Program-made: the position numbers and the translations under genes
Source: Coturnix japonica
Taxonomy: Eukaryota > Chordata > Aves > Galliformes > Phasianidae
Assembly: GCF_001577835.2 (NCBI RefSeq)
Contig: NC_029542.1
Span: forward strand, 1,190,429 to 1,254,428
Reading direction: 5' to 3'
Length of the DNA stretch: 64,000 nucleotides
Shown: one piece after another, positions 15,001 through 24,883 of the stretch
Numbering within the stretch: position 1 is the first letter of the stretch
Layout of the letters: every line of letters starts with the position of its first letter
Notes under the pieces: model-generated
What the model was told of the DNA's origin: nothing
What the model saw: the letters and a program-made list of their open reading frames with translations, nothing else
Databases searched by the model: none

Positions 15001-18000
15001 CCTGTGGATCAGCACTGCAGGGAGAAGAGCCACGTGCTGGTCTCAGCTTCTCCATCAGCATCCCCAGAATGTCCACTTGTACAACCAACATTGTGATGGT
15101 GCCCAAATGCTGACACCCAGCCAGGAGCTTGGTGGGCACCATGGGAGCACCATGGCACAACCCATCCCTATGTGCTGTGCCAACCAGGGCAGCAGTTGTG
15201 TCTACTGTTGGAGAAATGGGGTTGGGGACTGCCCTGCTGCCACCCAATTGGGGAAGGTAAGCACTCTGCTCAAGAGGGAGAGCATCCTCTGGGTGGCAAG
15301 AGGGCTTGGGGATGTTCCTGATAGTCATCATCCCATCCACCCATCCCTTGTGTTGTGGTATGCCATGAGGTTTTGGAGGGGTTGGAGCAGTGGGACCAAG
15401 GGTTGGGATGTTACAGGATGAGCACCCACATTCATATCTCTGCACCTTGGGACTTCTTGAAGATGTGGGGGACATCAGGACAAGCAACAGCGTAGGACTG
15501 ACCCACAGGCATGGCTGGCCAGCAGCTCACTCCATCCCACGCTGTCCGGCAGCCTATGGAGAGACAGGATGGGATGATCTGAGGATGTGGCCACCAAAGT
15601 GCCACCTCCAAGAGTCCTGTTTTAATGGAAGGTGATGGGGGGATCCGGGGGATCAGGAGGAGCCAGCAGTTTTCTGTCTATGTGGGATGAACTTGGTCAT
15701 CTCCCATCGACCAGGAGCAGTGTGGCCAGCAGAGACGCTCCATCCTCTAAGAACCTGCAAAGATCTTCCACAAAGACCGAGGAGGGGACAAAACAGAGAG
15801 AGGGGAGGATGGGGACATGCAAAGAGCAGACACAGCTTGGGGACATCGCCCTGGAAGAAGAAAGCAATAAGCACCATGAGAGTTTAGCTGGAGAGCAATT
15901 ATCCACACTTCTCTCCTCTCTCCTGCCCCACGTCAGTGTTTCAATGACTCCCAAATTGCCTTGGAAACGAGCAGGCGAGACCCAGACATCACACATCCAG
16001 GACAGCTCTTCTCACACACGGATGTGATTAACCTTGCAGGTATACATTATTAACCTGGAGCCACTTCTATTCCCAGCCAAGGAGTGTGGGCTCAGACACA
16101 TCTAATTAGTTTCCTCTGAATTCTACAAGGTATCCAGCCAGGATGGAGAGATCTGCAGGGCTGGCCTTGCAGCACTGAGGGATGTCTGCACTTCTGCAGG
16201 AGAATGGAGCATGGGATTGTTAATGCAAGGGGTTGCTTTATTTTGGGGGAGCACCTGGATACATCAGTGAGTTGTCCTGTAAGTGCATCCATCTCCTGTT
16301 AGGCCGGTCAGGGAATAAAGTCCTTGGGATGGGGAGGTTCCTCTACCCACTCAGTTTCTCTCTCCTGAGCTGCTGCAACTCAAAATCCCACCTCACTTAT
16401 CATTGTGTGAAATAGGAATGACCTCCCCAAGCAGAAGAAGTGAAGAGGAAAGGAGCGTTTCCTGTTTTCTGATGGGATTCTTCTCAGCATTCCCATGGGC
16501 TCACCATAGGCAGAGGTTGTTGGTTGGTGCCCTATTTCTGTCTGCTCTCCGTGGTACCTGGACACCTCTCTATATATCTCTATATATATGGTTATCTCCA
16601 TCCAAACAGCTCACAGCAGACTTCCAGAGCAGGAATCTCATGATAAAACACTGACTTTAATTATACATTTGTGCCTCTTGGTTATTTTCCTTCCCCTGGC
16701 TGCAGAACGGACCATTTCCAACCAATGTGGCTTTCCTGTGCTAAGCAGGACGCACTTTATCCCTGCACTCTTACTTGTACAATTATGCAACCTTAACGTG
16801 CATTTATTGAGGTGCTTCATTTCTACATTCGCATTATCTGAGACCCACTGAATGACTCATTTCTTATTCACTGGGTGATAATTTTTACCCAGGATTTGAG
16901 GCGAGCTGCGTCGGGGGATGGAAATTGAACGTGGTTAAACAAAATGTCCAAAAGCAGCACTTTAAAAGTGGTTAATTTATTATTATTATCATTACTTCCC
17001 CCCCCCACTCCCCATATTTCCAATTAGTTAATCTGCTTAAAAGTCCCGGATATGTAAAAAATGAGTTGCTCAGAACGTGTTCTGTGTTAAAACTGAGTGA
17101 ATTAGGGAAGGGAAAGGGGTGACGTGTGCTGTGCAATGGTGGTGAGGAAGGGGCAGATGGGGGCACAGTGCCCTGCATGGCAGGGTTAGGGTTAGGGTTA
17201 GGGTTAGGACCACATGCCATAACTATGAGGTTCTCATCCCCGATGGCTGTTTGCACACTGTAGTCCCACAGGTCTCAATCCCCTCTCCCTTCTTCCTTAT
17301 GCTCTCCAAGGATGCTGCCACCCCATCACCACTGACCACCACCAGCAAACCCTCTTTCACAGCAAACCCTCTATCCACGCATGTGGGGGTTCTCACCTCG
17401 CTGCCCATTGGGGGGCTGTGTTTGGCTCTCACTCCTGATGGCCTCCAGGCACTCATTCTCTCGCTCTTGGAAGTAGAGGATGATGGAGCAGTCGGGATGC
17501 GTCGCTCTCACCTGACAGGGGGATGCATGGGGTGACCCCAGCCCAAACCACCCCATTTAATAGCAGCTGCCCACAGCCCAGCCCTGACATTTCCCCAGCT
17601 TTCAGCTGTTTGCTTTGTACACATCATCAAGAACCGCAATTAACTCTAATTCCCTCCTAAAAGCTTCAGGGCACCACACAGGCGGCAAAAACAGAAGGGC
17701 AGGCCCCACCCGCAGAACCGCAATGAGAGATGGAGACCTACTGAGACGTGGCCCATCCTCACTGAACCCTGAAATGATGAGCGCTCCTCAAACCCAAATG
17801 CACCTTTGGAGCCAATCCACCACCGTGCCTCAGTTTCTCCCCCTTCCCTTCCCTTCCCTTCCCTTCCCTTCCCTTCCCTCCCTTCCCCTTCCCTTCCCCT
17901 TCGCCTTCCCTTCCCTTACCTTATTCCCTTCTCCTTCCCCTTGCCTTTTTCCCCCTTCCCCTTGCCTTTTTCCCCCTTCCCCTTGCCTTTTTCCCTCCCC

Positions 18001-18620
18001 TTTTTCCCCTTCGTTCTCCATCTTCCTTTTTCCCTTCCTTAATCCCGTTCCCTTTTTCCCTCGTTCCCTTCCCTTTTCCTTTTCCCTTCCCTTCCTTTCC
18101 CTTTCCTTTCCCTTCTTCCCTTCCTTTCCTTCCCTCCCTTCCCTCCCTTCCCTTCCCTTCCCTTCCCTTCCCTTCCTTCCCTTTCCCTCCCTTCCCTTCC
18201 CTCCTTCCCTTCCCTTCCCTTCCCTTCCCTTTTTCCCTTTCCCTTTCTTTCCCTTTCCCTCCCTTCCTCCCCCAGTCCCCTCTCCCAAACCCCCACATCA
18301 CCAACACACACACACAGCAGCACTGTTGCCACCCCACAGCACTCTGTAGAGTTTTCCTCCCCAAGGACACTGAAGCACCTCGTCCCATACTGAGCTGGTG
18401 TCACAGCCCTGGGGTGGGATGGACGTGCATGGGACCCCTGAGCCCATGGGCTCACCCCACCAGGACTGTGGCTGCTACACTCTCCATTGCCACAGGTAGG
18501 GACCACCAACCACCCCCTGTCCCCCCACAACGTCCCCCCTGGGGTCACACTTACCTGCAGCACTGGCAGCATGAGCAGCAGCAGCACGCAGGAGCCGGAG
18601 TTCAGCCTTGGGCATCCCAT
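12094..18620 (-). CDS. Class B1 (secretin family) GPCR, GHRH/VIP/PACAP-receptor group, GHRHR2-like
   Basis: Seven-pass plasma-membrane receptor for a glucagon/secretin-family peptide, expected to couple to Gs and cAMP. Thirteen coding exons (descending): 18620-18555, 17511-17397, 15553-15446, 15014-14905, 14751-14654, 14517-14385, 14063-13910, 13675-13615, 13397-13331, 13255-13164, 13039-12910, 12345-12304, 12186-12094. All phases agree and give 422 residues, close to human GHRHR in both length and exon count. Visible: signal peptide ([13 protein letters not shown]); hormone-binding ectodomain with WDGVSCWPA and [21 protein letters not shown] after TM1; [15 protein letters not shown] in TM3; [11 protein letters not shown] before TM5; [17 protein letters not shown] in TM6; [14 protein letters not shown] after TM7. 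SPYWW resembles GHRHR; the C-terminal block resembles VIPR1 and PAC1. It could be the second GHRH receptor or the PRP receptor described in birds; the ligand cannot be settled from sequence alone. Intron 4 uses a GC donor. Confidence 0.9.
12410..12870. repeat. (GGATA)n / (GGGAT)n array in GPCR intron 11
   Basis: A pure GGATA run at about 12476-12552 is embedded in a longer degenerate GGGATGGGAT/GGGATA tract that fills most of the intron. Confidence 0.93.
14200..14325 (+). mobile_element. CR1 3' end fragment in GPCR intron 6
   Basis: Matches the CR1 3' terminus, including a copy of the AGGTCCTTTCCAACCCAACC motif and the terminal ATTCTATGATTCTATG repeats. CR1 is the dominant bird LINE. Confidence 0.85.
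17182..17208 (+). repeat. Short interstitial telomeric (TTAGGG)n tract
   Basis: About four and a half GGGTTA units in the GPCR's intron 2. It is too short to be a chromosome end and is flanked by unique sequence on both sides. Confidence 0.9.
17837..18272. repeat. Polypyrimidine (CCCTT)n tract in GPCR intron 1
   Basis: About 430 bp of almost pure C/T on the plus strand, so G/A on the transcribed sense strand of the receptor gene. It includes three near-identical copies of a TTTTTCCCCCTTCCCCTTGCC-like block at about 17930-17995. Long open frames of Pro/Phe/Ser or Gly/Lys/Glu through it are artefacts. Confidence 0.95.
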
Positions 18621-21600
18621 GGTGGGAGGCAGCCCCGTTACACCCCCCTCAGTCCCCAATGGGCTGGGGATGGCCCCGCTCCTCCCGCATTGACCTGGGC
18701 ATGGGGTCCCGGCTCCAGGAGTAACCCTGCTCCCCTCACCCTTCTCAGTCCCAGCCCTGTTCTTCCCCCACTTCCCTCCAAATCACTTTCTCGTTGCGGA
18801 TGCTCAGACCCTTAGAGTGTCCCTGACCCTCCCCCCGTGCTCCCCACCCCCCTCTATCCCTGCTCTTCCCACAGCTCCGTCTCTCAGACAGACCGAATGT
18901 CACAGCCCAGGCGATGTGCAGACTCCGCCCCCCGCCCCCCCTCCCCATACACAGGGCTGAACACACAGCTCACCCGGCCTGGCACTGCCCACCACCCCAT
19001 TATCGGCGCCCTTTGGGGTCTTTCCTCCCTCTCCCCCCCCAAAGGTGGACATGCACAGTGGGGATGCAGAGTCCTTTTGCTTGCTGCTTGGATGCTGCTA
19101 AGCTGGAAACCCAATATCCAAAGGGTGTGAGAAGCGAGGGGCAGGCAGGGATGATGCAGAGGGGGGTAAGGAAGGTGGGGATCCCAAAGGGGATGCTGTG
19201 ATGCTGTGATGCTGGGCAACACATGGCCTGACTCATGCATGCACACAGAACAGGGGTGGTCCTGGAAGTCCTTGTCATGCAGGGGCACCCCAAATTCCCT
19301 TTCCAATTGCCCCTGCTAACACAGAAGGGCTGGTTGTATGGCAGGCAGGATGACCCAAACTCTGCCCCATCTGTGTGAGATCAAAGCCCTTTGATGGGCT
19401 GCCTCGTCCTCCAGAAACCCCATAGAGGTGCACTGTAATCTCAGCTGATGGTAATGAGTGCCAAACCAGAGCAGAATGGGTTGTACAAAGCACCCAATGC
19501 AGTTCAGAGGAGTAACAGAAATACTGCTAAAAATGCAAAGAAAGCAACCAGGTCCTTAATATTTAAAGCCATTTGGTTGGTGCTATTAGGAGTGACCGAT
19601 GCTGCTCTTGCAGGCACAGCTCTGATCCCACAGTTCTATTGACACAAAGAGCCTCCGGGACCCGGACAGCCTCATTAACATCTCAGTTTCCAGTGAAATG
19701 CAAACATCCAATTTCAATCATTTAATTCTCCAACAGCATGGAAACAAGCAATGGGGGGTGGGGGTGGGGGGGCACTGAAAGCAAATTAAATGGTTCTGGG
19801 TGCAAATAAGCCCATGCTGTGCTGGCAGAGTGGGATAGAGGGGAACTTGGGGGGTGGGGGTCCCCAAGACACCCATGTGTCCCCATAGAACAGACTTCTC
19901 TGGTGCCACCTTGTGGCATCCAGTTTGAGAGGTGATTGGCTTTGATCAATGGGAAATCAGCTCCTGTGCTTTGGTGATGCAGCAGTGCCGTGCATGGCCA
20001 GCACTGGATCACCATGGGACTGCCATAGGACTGCCATGGGACAACCTTGGGACCAGTGTGAGACTGCCATGGGACCAGAGGGCTTCACACCCCTGCTGTC
20101 TGTGTTTTGGGGTCTCTCTGGATAGGATGTGATGAGGGACTTTGTGGGGCCCATACAAGACCACGGCCCAAAGCAGAGCTGCAGGTGGAGCCCACCCTAA
20201 GCCACAGATGGGGCTGAGGTCTGGGCTGTGGGCTTGATGTAAGGTGAAGGTTTGGTTTTATAGTGCAAGAAATCCCAGTTGTTCCCCAATAAATGCCCAA
20301 GGCTGAGCCCCAGCTTCTGCTTTGTGTTGAGATGCATTGGGGCTGGGAGTTGCAATGGACCTACAGTGGGTTGACACTGGGTTTGGCTCAACAACACCCT
20401 CAAAGGGGACTGGGATGCTATGGGAGGTCTTAGGGAATTCCCACTGTATCCCCTTGTCCCACCATGGCAAAAGGTTTGCTGCAGGGCTCGAGTCCTTCTT
20501 GCAGACAAGAACAAGATGAGCGCTGGCACGATGGACACGCAGGCTGCGCTCAGAGCACGCGGGGCTCTGCCAGAAGCAAGGGGTAATCAGCACAGTAATC
20601 AAATGTGCAAATAATGGGGATTTGGGAGCTGTAACAAAAGGCAGTGAAACAATCCAGAGGGGGCTTGGAGAAATTAGGAACATGGAGTAAAGTGTAATCA
20701 AGTGGAAAATAGCCCCTGTAGAGCCAAGGGCTGGAGTCTTAGCAGCTGACTTTGCTCCTGCCATATGGAGGTGTCTCTGGTTTGGGGGCTTTGATAGGTT
20801 CTGTTCCCACTTCATGAGCTGAGCTGGCTCTGGGCTGAAGGAAATGTTCCCAGATCAGTGCTAGGGGACAGTGAGAGCTTTGGGTTGAATGCTGATGAGA
20901 TGATCAGATGGAAGGGCAGTGGAAGAGCTCACGGGGGCAGAGGAAAGATACCAGAGGACAGCGGGAGGATGGGGAAAATATTCCATTGCAGTGGGTTTGA
21001 ATGCTAGAGGACTTATGGCCATCCATGGGGACCAAGTCCAAAGTAGTGCCTGAGCAATTGCCCCTATTGCACCATGCCTTGGTCATGGATGGGGTCAGAG
21101 TGGCCAGCTGTAGGGTGGGCAGGTCTTCATCCTCCATCCATGGAGACCCCACAGCTGCATGGACACACACATGTTGGAGGGCTATGGGACATCCATGGGG
21201 CAGGTGGACCTTCATCTTCCATCACTGAAGACCCCATGGCCACAGGGTGCTAAACCCCTTCCCCACATCCCTCCAAGTGCTCCCACATAGAAACCTGTCC
21301 CAGATGCAGGTGACACCCAGCCCCATGGGGACACACTGCTGCCTCTGTCAGCTTTCAGTGGGACCTTTCAACACACCCCAGTCAGCAATCCAGGTGCATG
21401 TGAACTCATACAGCCCCCATCCCCACCCTCTGGGTGGCTTTTCTCTATCACCCACCCAGGGATCAGAGCTGTCTCCCCCCACCCACATTGGGTGGCCCCG
21501 AGGAAGACCATGGGGCTGTGGGATTTTAGGGAAGACCCCCAAAACCACATGGCCAAAGCCATGGGATGCTGCTGGTGTGTCCATGGTGGGGCCAGGTCCT

Positions 21601-21871
21601 GGCATCAGAGCACCCCAAACACTGGGACCAGGGCACAGGGCTGGGAAGAACACACAGCACCAGTGCCCTGCAGAGACAGAAACACCTTTAAGGGGGCACA
21701 AACCACCCCTTAGTGCCACCCCTTTTGTGGGTGGGGTGTCCTGGGGACATAAGCAAGGAGAAGCAACCTGGGATTGCACCTCGAGCAGCCCAACCCACTG
21801 GGATGGTTTGTTTGCCCCCAGCAGCTATAGCAATGAGCAGGAGCTGCAGGTGTATTGCTGCTCATCCAGCC
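18621..21871. other. Intergenic, divergent promoters of the GPCR (left) and PRR29 (right)
   Basis: No coding exon recognised. The two flanking genes are transcribed away from this interval. A short imperfect repeat of GCCATGGGACT-like units lies at about 20010-20080. Confidence 0.5.
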
Positions 21872-23644
21872 ATGGAGCCTGGGGCAGCAGGGAATGCCAG
21901 CAGGGTATGGGGGGACCCTGCAGAAGGAACCTATGTCATCCCACATAGGGTGAGCCCCAAGGAGCAGCCCAGGGGATGTTGGGGATAAATGGGGTGGGTG
22001 GGAGGTGAGGGGATGGGGTCAGGGTTTGGGGTGGGTGGTGGGGTTTGGTTTGCAATCTGCTTTTTGCAAGGTGTAAATGCTCCGTGCATAACCCTGAGCA
22101 GGTTCCATGGGGCTGTGTGTGTGCATAGGGACACCCCTTGGCAAGAGGGGCCTGGTGTGAGCTGCCCCCTCCTCCAGACCCCCATCCTTGGGGCTTTTCT
22201 CCCCCTCCTCTCTTTCAGCTCCCACCTGTGTTGGTGTCCCCGCAGCCACTGACCATCATCCAGCAGCTTCCCATGGCCACAGCCCATCCCACAGGACCCC
22301 CACAGCTACGGGGAGGTGCGTGACCACAGCCCTACAGTGAAACCATCCTCGTGTCTTCCTGCCTCCAAACACAGGGACTGAAGGGCGAGATCCACATCAC
22401 TCACATACAAAACCAGTGGGGTCCTGGGGACCACCCACCAATGGCTTTGCAGGCACTTGGAGGGGGGGATTTCGTGCCTGCAGCAGATGGGGTTGTTTTA
22501 ATGGGGGTGTTTTAATTGAGATGTCTTAATGAGGATGTCTTAATGGGGGTGTCTTAATGGGGATGCACCAAGGAAGCTTTGCCAAGCCCTGTGTGCTGCC
22601 AGGACTGCAGCAATCCTCCAAATGGGCGGAAAGTCTACAGACTCCAGCCCCACTAATCACCTTTTGTGAGCAGCCGGACCAGATGTTTAATCCCATTTGC
22701 CAATTGGGAAAGGCAAAATGATCTCTATTTTAAAGATTTACCCGAGCAAAATAATTCTTAAATGCCACCTAGGGCTTCCAAATTGGGATGTGGGGCTGGG
22801 TTGGCTCCCAGTGCTTGGCATAAGGACAAACCTTGGTGCTATCCTAAGGGATGCATCCGCACCACTCATCCCTTCCCCTCGCTCTAATCCCTCTCTGACG
22901 CAGAGACCCTTTGCTCCCCGGCAGATTTATTGGAGCTGATGATGATTCAGAACTCCCAAATGCACCAGGTGGTGATGAACAGCCTGGCAGTGTCAGCAAT
23001 GGTGTCCTTTGGGTATGGGCCATCTCCAGCCACTGCCCAGGTATGGGGTGGGACCCAGAGGTGCCTTCTGCCTTCTGATCTCCCTGGGGTTTTAGAGCTG
23101 TTTGGGTCAGTTTGACCCCCAGCGTGGAGTGTATCTGATTCTGTTCCTCCTCATAGACACTTGCTGTGCCTTTGCAGCCTGGAGAGGAGGAGGAAGAGGA
23201 GGCCATGGTGTTCCACCACCACTACATCCCTTATCCCAGTTCTGCTCCCCTTTGGGCCTGGCCACTCCAGTACCAGGCTATGGGGCCAGCAGCCGTGCGG
23301 CACCTGGGCACAGCCACAGAGAACAGGGATGTGTGAGTAGCAAGGGGAGCTCTTGCACAACCAGTGGGACATGGGACAACACCAGGCAGGCACTCACTCC
23401 TGTCCTCATCCCTCTCCATCAGCCCTGTGCCACCTCCTCCACCCCCCAGTGCTACAGGGACCGTCGGTGCCAGCGTCCCACCAGCATCAGGTATGACCTT
23501 TTCCCTGTGTCTTCATCAGGAGGTGATGCACAGACCTCCCTACATGTCCAGCTTAAGGCTGAGCCCTCCCCACTCCCTCTATCCAACCTCAGTCCGTGCT
23601 TTCCCCCTACAGAGTACTATGACATGTTGGAGGAGCGGCTCTGA
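21872..23644 (+). CDS. PRR29: Proline-rich protein 29
   Basis: Small proline-rich protein of unknown function, next to SCN4A in mammals. Six coding exons (21872-21904, 22219-22315, 22925-23040, 23178-23332, 23423-23490, 23613-23644) join in frame to 166 residues. The conserved core LLELMMIQNSQMHQVVMNSL, an acidic run (GEEEEEEA), a MVFHHHYIPY block and the C-terminal PPPPPPSATGTVGASVPPAS followed by EYYD match mammalian PRR29 closely. The glutamate run and histidine block keep their mammalian order. The start at 21872 (MEPGAAGNASR) is chosen because its exon ends in phase 0 at a GTATGG donor that fits the next exon; the first two exons are the least certain. No signal peptide or membrane segment is seen. 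Confidence 0.88.
22494..22566. repeat. Short tandem repeat, about 16-bp unit, PRR29 intron 2
   Basis: Four to five units close to TGTCTTAATGGGGA. Confidence 0.8.
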
Positions 23645-24883
23645 GCACCCTGCAGCCCAAAGGGGGCTCCTCCTGCACATCCTCATCCTCCAACCCAGGA
23701 GATCTTGCAGGGTGCCCCATGGTACCCGCAGTTTTGGGGAGGGAGGTGATGTACCTGGCAAAATGTGCTATTCTGGGGGTGTGGATATGTTATTGCTTTG
23801 GTGCACGGATGCATAAGTTTGGTGTATGGGGTGGGGTCGTGCAAAGCCAGGTGTCCCCAATCTCCACCAGTCCCTCCAGCTCTCAATGCAGCACATTGCC
23901 TGTAATTAATTTGCTTTGTTAAGAAAGCACCCTGCTGACACTAATTAAGCATCTGTCATTAATCCAGGCCGCTGGCCCTGAGCCTGAATGTGAGGCTTCC
24001 TCCAAGCAAAGGCGGTGAGGGAGGGGGGCTGTGTGTTCATTGGGGTGCCCATGGGGTCTATGAGGTGCCCATGGGGGCTGTGGGTGCAAATGGGAGATGT
24101 AATGGAGACCATCCAAAAGCTGAGCTGAGTGTGGGGTGAAACTATGCCAATGTGCAACGCTTTGTGTATCCATACAGACAAAATGAGGAGGAAGAGAGGA
24201 GTCACCGGGGGATGTCCCAATCTTGAATATGGGAATAATAAGAGGAAGGGAGGGAGGATAGTGCAATGGGGATTGCGACACAGGCAGTGGAAGTGAGCCC
24301 TGGAGCCCTCTCTGGGTGACACCGGGTTGAGCAGCACAGAAATAACCCATGGCCAGGGCACAAAACCAGGGTTACCATAAGTGGGGAGGAGGGATGGGGG
24401 AAGGGGCTCTGGAGGACGTGGAGTAGGGCAGTTCTGCTGAAGGTTCATCACTGTCAGAGAGCAGCTGGGATGCTGGCTGTGACCCAAGGGCCAAAGGAAC
24501 CAGTGGGTCTGGGTGAGAGTGCATGGATGAGGCAGTGGGGCTGTGATTCCCCCACACACCCCTCCCAGGTAAGAGGTGTTGGTGAAAAACCATTGCAGTG
24601 CTTCATGGCCCAGCAGGATGCGTATCAGCTGTGACTCCTCAGGTGACCCAGGGTCTCTGGCGTTGACTCACCCCTTCTCTCCACCCTCACCTGCTGTGCC
24701 TGCCTGCCAGCCCTACAAGCCTCTGTATGGGGCAGCTCCTTCCCTGGACCAGCCCCGAACGCCCACACAACACTCTGCTGATCCACCGGCTTCACCTGCC
24801 CTGCTCCCGGCAACCCTACTCTCCACCCCAGCTCTGGGGACGCAGGCTGAGCTCCCCAACATCCCCACACCCCACATAGCACA
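23645..24883. other. Intergenic: PRR29 3' flank and acyltransferase 5' region
   Basis: No exon recognised. Both flanking genes point right. Any 5' untranslated exon of the acyltransferase cannot be defined by sequence alone. Confidence 0.5.

Noticed and set aside
17182-17208. Chromosome end or telomere
   Set aside because: Only about 27 bp, embedded in a receptor intron with gene sequence on both sides.
17615-18659. Long Pro/Phe/Ser and Gly/Lys/Glu open frames
   Set aside because: Translation of the CCCTT tract within the receptor's first intron.
21247-21948. 233-codon open frame overlapping the PRR29 first exon
   Set aside because: Different frame from the PRR29 start, no recognisable domain, composition typical of GC-rich intergenic sequence.
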